Below are positions 23,614-35,813 of a stretch of 64,000 nt of DNA, one piece after another. This stretch comes from Buddleja alternifolia. Lineage: Eukaryota > Streptophyta > Magnoliopsida > Lamiales > Scrophulariaceae. Position 1 is the stretch's first letter, and each line of letters starts with the position of its first letter. The translations under genes and the position numbers were made by a program. The DNA lies in assembly GCA_019426215.1 (NCBI GenBank), contig CM033400.1, positions 17,902,568-17,966,567 of the forward strand, written 5' to 3'. A model generated the notes under the pieces. That model was not told the origin of the DNA. It ran no database searches and was given only the letters and a program-made list of their open reading frames with translations.

Positions 23614-24474
23614 TCATTGCAAAGGTATCCAAGAAGCATTGTCAACAGTGAAGTTAACTTCAACAAAGAACATACCTTGAGCTTTTAAGAGCTCCTTGCA
23701 GTTCCTTTGCCAGTGTCCAGGATTCCCACAGTTGAAGTAATTATCAGACTTGGCCTTCTTGCTTTTCTTCACCCCTCCCTTGCCTTTCAACTTGTTGTTA
23801 CCTTCTTCTTTTTTTGCACTTGAGTTACCTTTCTATGCTAGTGGTCGAGATGAAGGCATAACAAGCATCACCGGCTTGTCCTTTCGAATTGTGCTCTCAG
23901 CAGTCTTCAACATGTTCAACGACTCAGGAAGCTTAGTTCTAGTTGGTTCATGTTGAAGTTGACAACGAATTGGTCTTAAGAGCTAGGTAGTGACTGTAGG
24001 ACCAAATCCATAGAAATCTCACTGTCAAGTTCCACTCCTAGATTAGTCAATTTTTCAATCAACCCAATCATTTTCAGCATGTGGGTACTCACATCAGAAC
24101 CTTTAATCATTTTCTCTTTGAAAAGTTCTTTGGAAACAACATACCGTTCTCTCCTAGTTCGTGTACCATAGAGTTCTTGTAAATGGTGGAGAATTATCAC
24201 AACATTCGATCGTCTCATGTTCTTCTCTCTACAACTCAATGCCCATGAAAGCCAGCATAAGATATCTCACTTGCATGTCATTCTCTTTCCATGTTTGATA
24301 CTCGAACCTCTCATCATCAGATGCTTTGTTGTCAGGTGCGACTTGGATAGGGTACGAGAGTATGTAATCTCCCTTTTCAGATTGGAGGATGATTTTCAAG
24401 TTTCGAAGATAATCCTCAAATTTTGGACTGGTCAGATTGTTTGTTTCAAGAAGGTTTTCGATTGGATTAGACAT
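23614..24474 (-). pseudogene. Copia B gag with altered zinc knuckle
   Basis: ATG at 24474 (MSNPIENLLETNNLTSPKFED), then FEYQTWKENDMQVRYLML, LYGTRTRRERYVVSKELFKEKM, STHMLKMIGLIEKL and LVLQSLPSS, the standard copia capsid domain. Past a stop, the minus strand at about 23750-23690 reads YFNCGNPGHWQRNC. This is a CCHC knuckle whose first cysteine has become tyrosine, which would stop zinc binding. It is followed by FVEVNFTV and a stop at 23614. In-frame stops near 24232 and 23976 show it is dead. The gag start is 1.9 kb from the PBS, an unusually long leader. Confidence 0.8.
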
Positions 24475-26380
24475 TATGATTGATCTACAAAAATAATAAG
24501 CTAGGCAGAAAATTAACACATTTCCTAAATAAGGTCCTTATACAGTTTGGTCTTTAATTGTACAAGTCTCCCACTATTTTTCCAAATCCCACCACCCTCT
24601 TGGTGAAATTCGAAAGAGACATCGTCTCTTTTAGTGGGCTTGAGATCCACTTAGGTTGCAACCATACACCCCAATTTATGAGCCCATATGATTGGTCCAA
24701 GCTTAGTAGCCTTACCGGGCCTCCTACCTCGTTGGATAGTTCTCAAGATCATTTATCCTCATCTTTCACATATGCCCCAATTTTATAAGCCCATATGCTA
24801 ATCAATTTTAGACTCGATCCATCAAATATCCCATGGTCAATTTATCGATCTAATTACTCCCCAATTTTATAAGCCAGCAATAGACAAACAAATCCCACGG
24901 GGCATCTCTATGCTTAGTAGTGAGCACAACCTACCTTATATTAGATCCATCCCAATTTTATGAGCCCAGATTCAATACTTAGCGGCATTTCTCATGTCAT
25001 CTACTTATGATAGAAGGCAAGGAATTAAAGATCCCATCTTTTATTCTCCATAAGCCTAATATTTTCTCCGGAGGGAACTATACATGTAATTGGTCTCATC
25101 GGATTTCATTTATCTGGTTGAAGTTATATATCCTATGCATGCATTCCAAACACATAACATAAAACATGATAGATAAAATAAACATCCACAAAGCGAGTAA
25201 ATAAGGATGAACCACCGCGAGCCCTAACCTATGCAACTCACTGAGCCAAAGTGGATCGGACTTCTAGGAATGTGAAAATAGCTAATGTATTACAATAGAA
25301 TCTCCACAACATACAGATCTTCAATTTGGCCTCCATCTTCATTCTTCATCTTCGATTACAATTATAATCTAATTATAAACTAATCTATTGACATAAAATA
25401 AAAGGGAGCCAAACTGGCTATTTTTACAACTCTAAAAATTACATACAAACAAAACCGACCCATACCTGGGCTCGTAGTTCATCCCATATCACATAAATTA
25501 GGACAAGCTCTTATAAATGCGATATTTAAATTTAAGCTATTCATCGTTCAATTTAAATCATGCGTATTGGGATATTTGGATTATTATTTTTTTGAAATAT
25601 TATTTTTAGGCTAGAAATAAATAATTTCCAAAATCATAAATCTCAACCTAAAATAATATATCTAATTTTCAAAAAACAAGTTTCCAAAGATTCCCCTTAT
25701 AAGGTTTCAAAAATAAAAATTTCTAAAATAAAAAATTTTAAACCTTAATTGCATAAAATCCTTTCAAATCCAATTTACAGAATTTTATTATTCTCAAAAA
25801 TCTAATTTTTAAGAAAACCTTAATTTCTAAAATTAATTTAATTCCAGAAAAATAATTTTTTAATCAAGAATCGGTTGAGTCGGGTCACGAGTTACCCAAC
25901 CCATCGGCACCTAGGCCAGAATGCCAAGCATGCTACTGAGCATAGTGGCACACTGCTCAGCATCGTGTTTGTTCTGCACACACAGCTTACAGAATCCCGT
26001 ACCAAGTCTCAGCGCGCTGACACTTTCGTTCCGGGCCCTACAATGGCTCTACCAGACAGTCACCCGACGGTCCGAGCCCGCTGTGCATTGGGTCAAGTTG
26101 CACAGCGAGCAAGCCTTTCGGCATGTCTCTTTGCAAAACAGTCTCAAACCTCGAGTTACCACCTAAAACTGATTCCCATTTTTAACCAAGTCTTGATACC
26201 AAATTTTGTTTTAATTCATAATTCATCAAGATTACAATCAAAACAAATTCAATCCCAATTAGTACAATTCACAATTAACAACTAATATCTTGATTTAATA
26301 TGCTTTTCGATTTTCATTAACATAAACGAAATAAACGAAAACACGTAAATCACATAAATACAAATTAATCGAGCTAACCA
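24475..26380 (-). other. Long leader of copia element B
   Basis: 1.9 kb between PBS and gag with no credible coding sequence. A plus-strand frame at 25875-26285 is open for 136 codons but shows no domain or codon pattern. AT-rich throughout, with a GC-richer patch at 25870-26160. Confidence 0.5.
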
Positions 26381-26394
26381 GGCTTTGACACCAC
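26381..26394 (-). promoter_or_regulatory. Primer binding site of copia B
   Basis: The minus strand reads GTGGTGTCAAAGCC just after the LTR end. It differs by two bases from the TGGTATCAGAGCC initiator-Met site used by the other copia elements here. Confidence 0.7.
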
Positions 26395-26424
26395 TGTTGG
26401 GTTGGATGATCCCCGGCGTGACTA

Positions 26425-28649
26425 TGATAGAGTAGATGCCCGGAGCGCCAATTTTGGACACCATTTTTTGTATAATAAACTCTATGAGACAATCTTTTCT
26501 TTATGAATAAAGTCAATTTTATTATAGGCATTCTTTGTTCTTAAACTGTTATTATATGCTTTAGAACGAAGTCCCTTGAATCATACATGACTATGTGACA
26601 TCATCGGACATCGGGAATGATGATGATGGAATATGTCTCTAAGGTCGTGATTCTTAAAAGGTTCCAAGTCCGAGGTGGGTCTGTCAAGATAAGGGATATT
26701 GACAAAGACTCAAAAGACTTGCTTGGGTACATAGTTCTTAGAGAATGTGCCTCGTTCCATAGTCATAGATGTACACGAGGGTTCTCATTTGGATAATGAG
26801 TGAACTGAACAACCCCGCTAGGAAATTCATAAAATGGTTATCAAATATGGAATTTCCTATAATCACATAGGCATAAGAGTAATCCTTTTGGATCTGAGGT
26901 TCCATTGCAACTTTGAGCATAGTAGACTATACTTAGACTTATCTCATGATTCCATCACGAGCAGTCATATGGGATATCTTGGGTATAGTATAATTATGTG
27001 TCGAGGTACATGAGAGACCAAGATGGGATCCATCACTGATATAGCAAGTCAGACATTTCCTATGTATTGCTTAACGAATCAATACTATGTATGGCAATCC
27101 AAAGAGGCGGAGTGTTTACTCGTTTGGATTGCATGAATCGATATCATATAATAAGGAGACATCATGATTGGGTCGTAAGAGTTTCTAAGCCATTACTCGA
27201 GATACCAATCCGGGAAATTTGATAGAGGGATCTTACTTATGCGAAGATCGTGGTTATGATAGGTTAAGTATCTTTACATCGTTTGTGTCTAGGTCTTCGA
27301 GGCCCGTTGCTAGACAGTAACCTCGATTTGTAAGTACCATGATATTATGGTGAATGATACATGGTCGGATTAAATCAAGGAAGATTTAATCTAGTACTTT
27401 CTAAATATATAAAGGTACAATGACACTTTTAGAAAGTGTACTTACTACTAGAACATGAACGAGCCTAAGGGGTTACACATAACTTCTGAGGTTCCTGATT
27501 AAAAGATATGATTAATCAACTTTGGAAATTGAGGTGAAATTAGGAAAGTCTAGTACTTACCCAAAAAGGAATATTAATTAATTGGCTGGAGAACAATTAA
27601 TTAGACTATTTAATAAATCAAGTAGGATTAATTAATTAATGGACTAAGTAAAGTCCAAAGGTTTTATTTAATTAGTAGAGGAAGTCAAAAATTAAATAGA
27701 ATTAAAAAAATAATTGGGTAATAATAATTAAGGTTGGACTTTAATTATTATGGAATATTTAATTAAATGGTTGGACTATTTAATTAAATAAGGTGTCAAA
27801 AACTAAATCAAGTTGGATAAAAACTTTGGATTCTAAGGCATAGAGGGGGCGTGTAGGCGGACGAGTTTGGGGGAGGATTGAATTCCTCTTCAAGTCTTGA
27901 TCAAGTTGGAATCAAAAAAATATTTTAGGAGAGAAAATAGGGAACAAGTTAGCTTGCAAGCTAAGTTTCTTATTTTTAGGAAACTCCTTAATTGAATTTG
28001 ATTAGGAGTAGATGAAAGTCAAATCTTGGAGATTTTATCTCATCTTGACCTCTAGTCATATTAAACCTAGGAATATCTCTATAAATATGTGTGTTAAGAA
28101 AAACACACACACTTAATTTCTAGGGAAATTTTCGTCCACCCTTAAGAAGAAAAATAGATAAATTTTATCTTCTTATTTTCTCCAAGAAAACTCGCCCCTC
28201 ACCCATATTATTTATAGACAAGGTTTTGCTCATGTGTTGAGATTGACCTTTCACATATATTCCTATCTTCATATATTTAAACTTAGATTAGATCTAAAAT
28301 AATTATATAGGCTAGCACCATATATATAATTATTGGGAACTATACGGAGGTGTGGATACATCTTAGAGGCGAGACAATTGGATCGCTTGAAGATACAAGG
28401 AACAAATCAAAGCTCGGGATTTTGGAGGAGGCCGACGGCTTCACTGTAGATTCGATCAAGGGAGTATTTGTTCGGGTTGAAAAGATCAAAAACTTGTACG
28501 AGGGAAAAAGCGCGAAAGGTATTTCGCGTAGTTAGTTTTTCTTCATTTTATTAGTTCGATTAAACCAGCCATAATCCTGTTTCGGGGTAGTTGTATAAAT
28601 TTTTAAATTCTGCTGTGCTAACCTACCCCGGGAATTACCCAACCCAACA
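26425..28649 (+). mobile_element. Family X solo LTR
   Basis: A 2225-bp element, starts TGATAGAGTAGATGCCC, ends AATTACCCAACCCAACA, flanked on both sides by GACTA (26420-26424 and 28650-28654). TATA box (CTATAAATATG) near 28080. It carries no coding sequence. Same family as the LTR it sits in, opposite orientation. Confidence 0.9.
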
Positions 28650-29299
28650 GACTAACTCAGCGAAAGATTAAAATTTTATACTAAATGCAAGCATAAATTT
28701 TAAACACCCTGCACGGATTCATTCGGCTCGATTAATTCGCTGAAATAAAAAGGCAAAACGTAAAATTACAAACAGTGAATTTTAGTTTTGATTGGATCTT
28801 TATCAACCCACTGCAAGCTTCACAAAAATTGCCCCTTTTTGTATATCTAGGTAAAGCACTTCAATTGCCGCGCCTCTACTAATAGTCCACACCTCCTTGA
28901 ATCTCCAATCATCCTATTTCCGGTACTAGCCAATAGAATGAGTCTAGAACTAACTTTCTAGGATTATGTGAAAAGGTGAGGAATATATATAGTGAGTAAT
29001 TTAGCTCAACAATGAGCAAATTATACCTTGGATAAAAGGCTAGGGGCGACTAAGGTAAAAATGTGAGGAACTAATTTTTCCTCTTCTTTTTCTAGTGATG
29101 GCTGATTTTATGAGAAAAATAACAAGTGTATTTTTCTCATGCTTGATCATATATATATATGTAGAGGTGGAATCCAAACCCTAATAGAGTTTGACATAAG
29201 AAAATTACTTCATCTCCAAGATATAGCTATTTCCTTATTTAGGATTCTACCATAATATATAATAAATAATAATATACATATATATATATATACTAATTA

Positions 29300-29537
29300 T
29301 GTTGATGTGTATTGATTTGGTTGAGACTGAGATTTGTTAGATTTTGTGGGTATATCGTCTGCCAACCCTCACGAGACTATAACTCATCATTTTGAGGAAC
29401 TTAAAGGTTTACACATGCTAAGTGTAATCGTTGGCTGCACGAAAATGAGTCTATCTTTGTTTGTTTTAGTCTACCTTTGACTGTGTTTATTTTCATCATT
29501 GCTCGAGGACGATCAATGTATATGTTTGGCGGAGTTG
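29300..29537 (+). other. 3' internal end of a gypsy-type element (Z2)
   Basis: Reverse-complement match to the region beside the Z1 and Y1 3' LTRs (for example 'ctcgtgagg' and the GCTCGAGGACGATC block). It ends in a decayed polypurine tract (GTTTGGCGGAG) at the LTR start. Confidence 0.6.
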
Positions 29538-30826
29538 ATAGAGTTGAGAATTACGTGTTTTATAGTCCTTTGTTTGTGTGATTTTTATAGAATTAAGTAT
29601 GATTTTATACCACTTATGCATGTAATCTGTTTACTTTGAGTATCCAGGTATAAATCATGACATTTGGGACAAAGGGATGAAAGGAACAGTAAAGAATGAA
29701 ATTTCAGAGCAGAAAGTCGCTGAAGCGGGCGTTCGAACGAGGTGAAGAATTACGCATGAATGTTGAGGAGTGCAACACACGGACGCAGAGAGCACAACGT
29801 TCAAACGTTGATGTCGGCAAAACAGTTTTAGAAATTTTCAAACTCTAAACTACACGAACTCTTCCCAAATCACGCCTATAAATACAAATTGATGTGTTAG
29901 GGTTATAGAGAGCAGCTTTTTTGAGAGTCATTCCAGCAGTCTTCATGTAAGAGAGAGAAATAGAGTTGGATTAGAATTTCATTCTTTGTAATTCTCCATA
30001 GCAAGTAGAGGAAGATTGAAGGAGGAAGAAGAAGATTATCTACACAGTCATAGGGAGTTTTTATTATTATTTTGTTTTTACTTTCATGAATTCTTTAGTT
30101 AATTTTTATATCATGAGTAGCTAAATTTGTAAATTAAGGTCATGCTTAGGCCGAATTATGATTTTTGAGTTATAGAAAGTATTTCTTGTATGAATGGTTT
30201 ATATTGCTTTGTGTTATAATCTTGTTCTTAATGCTTCGTGTATTTAGCCAATATATGTAAAATTTTATGCTTAATCTATCTGTTCGGGAGAAAGTAAATT
30301 AAGGTGCAAAAAGGATTAATAACATCTTTTAAGTCAGTTGATGCTAGGGATAGCTACATAGTACGGATGTTGTTAACCAGATTTAGTTGGAAGAATCTGA
30401 ATTAATCTGGGGAAAATTATAGTAAAATTATAGTTTTTAATGCATACAAGAGAGATTGCTACACCCAATTTAGTATAGGTTATCATGAGCGAGGGATCCG
30501 CGTGATAATAATATTAAGAAAATTTCCACCTTAGCAATATTTATCTGAAATACGAGACTATTTATATAACAAGATTTGATTAATTTGTGTCGACGCATGT
30601 GTCTTAGTTGCTTTTTATCTATTATTTTTGACATATTGTTAGTTATTGTTTTAATTAATATTTTATGATTTATTTTCCCTTGAGTAGACAATTGCTTGAT
30701 TTAATTTACTGTTTTTGCTATAACACAAATCTTTGTGGGTTCCACATCCCGGACTTAATTGTCCACTTTATTACTACACACGTTCAATCTTCTTATTGTT
30801 AAATACACGATTAGGTTATCGTTTAT
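29538..30826 (+). repeat. 3' LTR of gypsy-type element Z2
   Basis: Starts TGATAGAGTTGAGAATTACG. TATA box (CCTATAAATACA) near 29875. AACGTTCAAACGTT-type repeats at 29724-29812. The right end is not sharply defined. Family Z, collinear with 761-1924 and 37259-37998. Confidence 0.65.
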
Positions 30827-31492
30827 TAACCCCTTAGTCTTGTTTATGTACTAGTAGTAGGTACACTTTCCCAAAGTGCAAGCGTACTTTCCAAAAATGG
30901 AAATACAAGATTAAATACAACTTAATGTAATCAAGTCTTGAATTAGCCACCATACTAATTCAAGACACCTACAAATTGTGGTTACTGTCTAGCAACGGGC
31001 CACGAAAACCTAGACATAATCAACTAAGTAAAGATACGCCTTTTCTAATTATGATCTCGTACGAGTAAGATCCTTCCATCACGATCTACCAATTGAGTCT
31101 AGGATATAGTTTTAGTCGAAACCCTAATAGCTCAATAACTATGTTTTCCATTTACAGTAGAGTTGACTTTGACCTTCTAAATGAGGAAACTCTATGCTCT
31201 GTAAAAGTCTTACTTTGGCCAAAGATTTCCTTAGTCAGCTTACTTATTGTATACATAGGAGATGCATTGACAATTCCGTCAGAGATGGATCCCATCTTGA
31301 TTTTTACGTATCTCCATATATGACCGGATGTCGATCTTAATAGATCATAAAGCAAGTCAAAGTGTGATGGTTCATATACAAGATATCCAATGGAATCTCA
31401 TGTCTATTGAGATTACTCTTATACTACATGATCGTTGGAAGTTCCATATTCGATTGCGATTCCTTTTAAGGAACTTCCACGGGTCAGTTTAC

Positions 31493-31648
31493 CTATTTCC
31501 AATAAGAACCGTTATACATACACCGGTTTTCACCGTGCCAGTATCTATGGAACGAGGTACACTCTTCTACCTATTTCCAATAGGAACCGTTATACATACA
31601 CTGGTTTTCACCGTGCCAGTACCTATGGAACGGGGTACACTCTTCTAC
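31493..31648 (+). repeat. Tandem duplication of 78 bp inside family X LTR
   Basis: Two copies, 31493-31570 and 31571-31648, both starting CTATTTCCAATA and differing at a few bases. The other X LTR copies have this region once or diverged. Confidence 0.85.
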
Positions 31649-31943
31649 AGTATGTATCGTACAAGCAAGTCTTTCAGGTTTGTCAATATCCCTAATCTTG
31701 ACAAACCTATTCATGACTTGGAACATGGTTTAAGGGCCACAAACTTAGAGACGTATTCCATCATCGCCGTTCCCGATGCGCGATGGCGTCCCATAGCCAT
31801 GTGTGATCCTAGGGGACTTTATTCTAACATATGCAAGATATAAATACAAGAATAAAGAATGCCCATAATAATCGACTTTATTTATAAGGAAAAGATTGTT
31901 GGCGCCCAAATAAAATGGCGCATCGGGTGTCTACTCTATCACA

Positions 31944-33060
31944 CACACACACACACATATTATATATATAAGTCGATGTTATTAAAACCCCTAAATTATT
32001 TGTTATATTCTTGTATCCATTTCATCATAATACATACAAATTATCATTGTTGTAGACAAGTCAAATTTATTTCCAATTAAATAATGACAAATGGAAACAT
32101 TGTATTAATTATCAATTTAAATCTTTTTATTTATATTTTGGGATTTATCAAATCTAATTCCAAAAGTAAATAATGATTTAATTGATATTTTAATATGTAT
32201 TTTATTGACAAATTAAATAGTGTCACATGTTAAATTGAGGTGTTTCAGCCAATCAATTCATATCATGGAGTAAAGAAGTCAACGACTAATCATATTGCGT
32301 CAAGTTGATATGTTGTCCAATCAAATGACTCCAAATAGTTGATATTTTTTTAATTAATAGAAATATTAAAGAGATAATTATCTAAGGTGTTTAAATAATT
32401 TATGAGTCCTCCATCCTACATCTATAAATACGAGAGAGCTCATAATAAACACACAAAAATTCAATTGAAGCTAGAGAAGACGAAGTAAGCTTTCCAAATT
32501 CTCTCTACAAAAGATCTTCAAATCAAGAAGGTTCAAAGGTGTTCAAGGCGAATATCATCAAATTATAACGTTTAATTCGTGATTACGGTGCTAAACCCAC
32601 AAATCAGCATTATAGGGGTCCAAATCAAGTTGAAAGAAGATCAAAGTGAAGAGGCAGTCATAAAGCTTTCAACTTCCACATATCATTTATACTGTTTGAT
32701 CTCAGATTAAGCTGTCGAGCCCTCGTATTAACATTATAAACATTCAAATCCACTTTGGAGAAGATCAAAGAAGTGATTTCTACTTCAACTCTCATATCAT
32801 CATATCTGAAGGAAGAATTAGAGGACTAGAAATAGGGATTGTACTCAATTTCTTGTTTTAATCAATATAAATTCATTTGTCACTATATTCTTGTGTTTTT
32901 GTTTACAGACATAAAAATATATTATGTACAATTGTATCACCATCCCTTGTATTCAACCATTCAAAACTGCGTGTCACTGCAAACCTATATATCCCCTAAT
33001 AAAATTCCTTTAATGCTTCAACTTAATCTTCTGATTTTCTTCTACGATCTTTGGTATGAT
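31944..33060. other. Non-coding; possible unclassified LTR or promoter
   Basis: A CA/TA microsatellite (31944-31971), then AT-rich sequence. At 32424 TATAAATACGAGAGAG is followed by a CA-rich leader-like stretch, as in LTRs here. I could not find paired ends, and no ORF has domain support. Confidence 0.35.
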
Positions 33061-34600
33061 GATTAGGTTGAAAGTTTCATCATGCTTACCTTTAGACAGT
33101 GTTTGTGGTATGATTTCGTTCTTTTTTAGCTAATTTGAAACCGAATTGTCAAGTGTGGTCTTTAGTAGAAAAATTTCAAATTGCTATTTAGAAAAATAAA
33201 ATCAATGGTGCGTTTTTGAGCGATTTTGCGGGGTTTGCGGTTTTTATTTAAAAATAAATGAGTCAAACAAAATAAAAAATACATATTTCAAGATATTTAC
33301 ATAAAAGTTGTAATCTATTAGCATTATCTAACTAAACCTAACAATATATTTCACACAAATAAAAACTATGCTTAGCAAAAGAAATATTAATCCAAAAAAC
33401 TACATAACATAATAAAAAATTTCATAAAAAATTAAAATATTTGATAAAATCGTCCTACTAATAGTCCATATATAATAATAAAATAGCGTACAATGCTTAA
33501 ACGAAATTATACCACACAGGTTGTTTATAAAGTATCAAATAACATAATTGATTGCCTGCAAGACTAAAACAAACTTAGAAAAGTACAATTTTGCAAGGTT
33601 CGGCTCGGGCTCGGCTCGTTTACAGCGTTGCCCTAGGTATTATGAACATTTGAATATTATTTTCTTATTCAAGAATGATATATTTGAATTGAAATAGATG
33701 TAATACGAAATAGTTGACCACTCGTGTCTCCTATTCGTCAAGTTAAAAATGAAGATTACTGAAGGACAAGTGGTGCTTGAATTATCGAGAAAAAATATTG
33801 GGGGACTTACTTAGAGTCACAAATTCACTTAGGTGTCGTAATTGGAGATTATATTTAATTTGCAAAATGATTTACTATTTATTTTAAATTTTAGAAAATT
33901 AGGAGTTTCGATTAAAATATTAATAAATTTTCTTGACTCAGTCGAAATATTGATGTTTTGCTTTTTTTCTCCATAATTTTCACAATTTGTTTTTGGATGG
34001 AAAGATTTATTTGAAATTTTTCGTTTGGTATTTTTCTTTCTAAAGGTATCGGTATTATGCAAAGGATGGTTGGAGTTTTATCGGAAAAAAGAAGGGAAGC
34101 ATGATGATTTCAGATAGCAATAGGGTATGAATTTACGAAGCTACCCTTAGAGGTGAGAGAGCGCATCTCAATCATATCAAGTTTATGGAAGGAATAAAGG
34201 GCCACATGTTGTGGGTTGAGGGGCAAAGCGTCATAACGCAGAGGCTACTTCCGTCAATAGACCACAAGGGCAGAAAATGGGGTACACGCCGCTGGATAAG
34301 GACACGTGTCCCAACTGCTGCGGGAGCAGTGCATCGGACGGTGGAAACCCCATGGAAAAGAAACACAGAGAAAACACAAAGCGAAGTGAAGGGCAAAGGG
34401 GAGGGGTTGGGAGCCAATGAGATAGGTTGAAAGGGGGTGAAGCGGATCGATGAGGTGGCAATGAGAATTTGAAATCCCGCCCAAACCCGGACTTCAATTG
34501 GTTTGTAAATGAATTTTGAGTAGCCTCTTTCCTTCCAAACCCCCTCCTCCTTATCTCTCTCTCCCCATCACATATACCACCTCACCACTTCACAATTCAC
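33061..34600. other. Gene-flanking spacer upstream of the HMGB gene
   Basis: No gene seen. At 33598-33619 there is GGTTCGGCTCGGGCTCGGC, a repeat typical of non-autonomous hAT termini in plants, ending CGTTGCCCTAG at 33635; the partner end was not found. From about 34140 the base composition becomes GC-richer, consistent with a promoter. Confidence 0.35.
34300..34311. promoter_or_regulatory. G-box palindrome upstream of HMGB gene
   Basis: GGACACGTGTCC, a perfect 12-bp palindrome with a CACGTG core, about 500 bp upstream of the start codon. It is a common bZIP/bHLH binding site; its use here is inference. Confidence 0.45.
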
Positions 34601-34609
34601 AAACCAAAC

Positions 34610-34663
34610 CATAATAATAATAATAATAATAATAATCTCTCTCTCTCTCTCTCTACCACTCAG

Positions 34664-34704
<41 letters not shown>
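34610..34704 (+). repeat. ATA and CT microsatellites in the HMGB 5' region
   Basis: (ATA)n at 34610-34635, (CT)n at 34636-34654 and (CT)n at 34667-34704. The CT tracts lie just before a putative leader intron, and pyrimidine-rich tracts near plant transcription starts are common. Confidence 0.9.
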
Positions 34705-34708
<4 letters not shown>

Positions 34709-34715
34709 TTATTAG

Positions 34716-34798
34716 GTGAGTTTGAAGTTTTGACGCCCTCCTGAGTTCATCCGCTCGCACCGATTCTCACCGATTTTTTGGGTTTTTTTTCCCCGCAG
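34716..34798 (+). other. Putative 5'-UTR intron of the HMGB gene
   Basis: A GTGAGT donor at 34716 follows ATTAG, and a T/C-rich stretch leads to GCAG at 34795-34798. Splicing would join the CT-rich leader to the 12 bases before the start codon. Length 83 bp. Confidence 0.5.
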
Positions 34799-34810
34799 GT
34801 GAGCCTCACC

Positions 34811-35813
34811 ATGAAAGGAGGTAGATCTAAGGCTGAGTCGAAGAAAGCTGATGCGAAGTAGGTTTTAACTGAATTTTTGTTCAGATCTGTGATTTTTGTT
34901 TATTTTTTGATTTTGAATTCATAATAATATGTTGTTGTTTTGTGGATTGGAATTGGAATTGGAAAAGGCTTTCTGTGAAGAAAGCAGCTGCTGGTAAAAA
35001 GCCAGTGAAGAAGGGGAAGCCTGTGAAGGACCCAAACAAGCCTAAAAGGCCTGCTAGTGCCTTTTTCGTTTTCATGTATGTATGAGACCGCTCTTGTAAT
35101 TAATTCTCAAATTACTTACTTGTTTTAGCTGTAGATGTTGATTTCGTTATGCTTTTGGTTTCATTTCGTACGCAGGGAGGATTTCAGGAAGACTTACAAA
35201 GAGAAGCACCCCAACAACAAATCTGTCGCCGCTGTCAGTAGTACTACTTAATTCCTTAATCATATTTCGCAACCGTTTTTCGGATTTTGACTTGCAAAAT
35301 TTTCTCTTGTATATATCCTAACTTTAGGTCGGAAAAGCTGGTGGTGACAAGTGGAAATCCCTGTCAGAGGCTGTAAGCATCCATCCTTTTCTCTACCACA
35401 TAATAAAAATTATTATTATTATTATTTTGTTGTATAATATAATGAATTGATTTTCAGGAGAAAGCCCCTTTTGTTGCCAAGGCAGAGAAGAGGAAGGCTG
35501 AGTATGAGAAGACCCTCCAGGCTTACAACAAAAGAATTGTAATCATTCCCCCCCTTCATTTCATCTTCTAATTTTGTTAAAACTGTATCTGACTATTGTA
35601 TATGTATATATAAATTGTTCAATAGAGCGAAGGAGCCGGGGCTGAAGACGAGTCTGACAAATCGAGGTCCGAAGTGAACGATGATGAAGACGATGATGAG
35701 GATGGCAGTGGAGAGGTATTTTTTGGTTCAATAATTAAATATAAATCCATTTTCCAATTAATTAATTTAGTTTGTTGGAAATTCAGGATGATGATGATTC
35801 CGATGACGAGTGA
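34811..35813 (+). CDS. High mobility group B protein (HMG-box), seven exons
   Basis: Exons 34811-34857, 34968-35075, 35176-35233, 35328-35372, 35458-35538, 35626-35715 and 35787-35813. All six introns are GT-AG and the frame is unbroken, giving 151 residues. The protein has a lysine-rich N tail (residues 1-36), one HMG box (about 37-107) starting DPNKPKRPASAFFVFM with the conserved KPKRP, F/W (GGDKWKSLSE) and Y (EYEKTLQAYNKR) positions, and an acidic C tail (about 130-151) made mostly of D and E. This length and layout are those of plant HMGB2/HMGB3-like chromatin proteins. They bind and bend DNA non-specifically in the nucleus and assist transcription and nucleosome dynamics. The start is the first ATG after the leader intron. 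It is the only intact host gene in the window. Which HMGB paralogue it is cannot be told here. Confidence 0.96.

Larger units (their letters stand above)
26395..31943 (-). repeat. 5' LTR of copia element B (family X), split twice
   Basis: LTR pieces in minus sense: start at 31943 (TGATAGAGTAGACACCC) to about 30827, then about 29299-28655, then 26424-26395 ending ...CCAACCCAACA beside the PBS. Two insertions separate the pieces: a plus-sense solo LTR of the same family (26425-28649) and a gypsy-type fragment (29300-30826). The pieces match the uninterrupted LTR at 26425-28649 in order, with a stretch missing around the gypsy fragment. A CA/TA microsatellite follows at 31944. Confidence 0.75.

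Noticed and set aside
25875..26285. 136-codon open frame on the plus strand in the leader of copia B
   Set aside because: No domain, low complexity, and it lies in a region antisense to the element with no promoter or splice support.
31328..31843. 171-codon open frame on the plus strand
   Set aside because: It lies wholly inside an LTR and its repeated peptide comes from the 78-bp tandem duplication.
33090..33640. Complete non-autonomous hAT element
   Set aside because: The right end looks plausible, but no matching left end or 8-bp duplication was found, so only the end is mentioned.
34172..34497. Overlapping open frames on both strands upstream of the HMGB gene
   Set aside because: They are a by-product of GC-rich promoter DNA; no protein family pattern on either strand.
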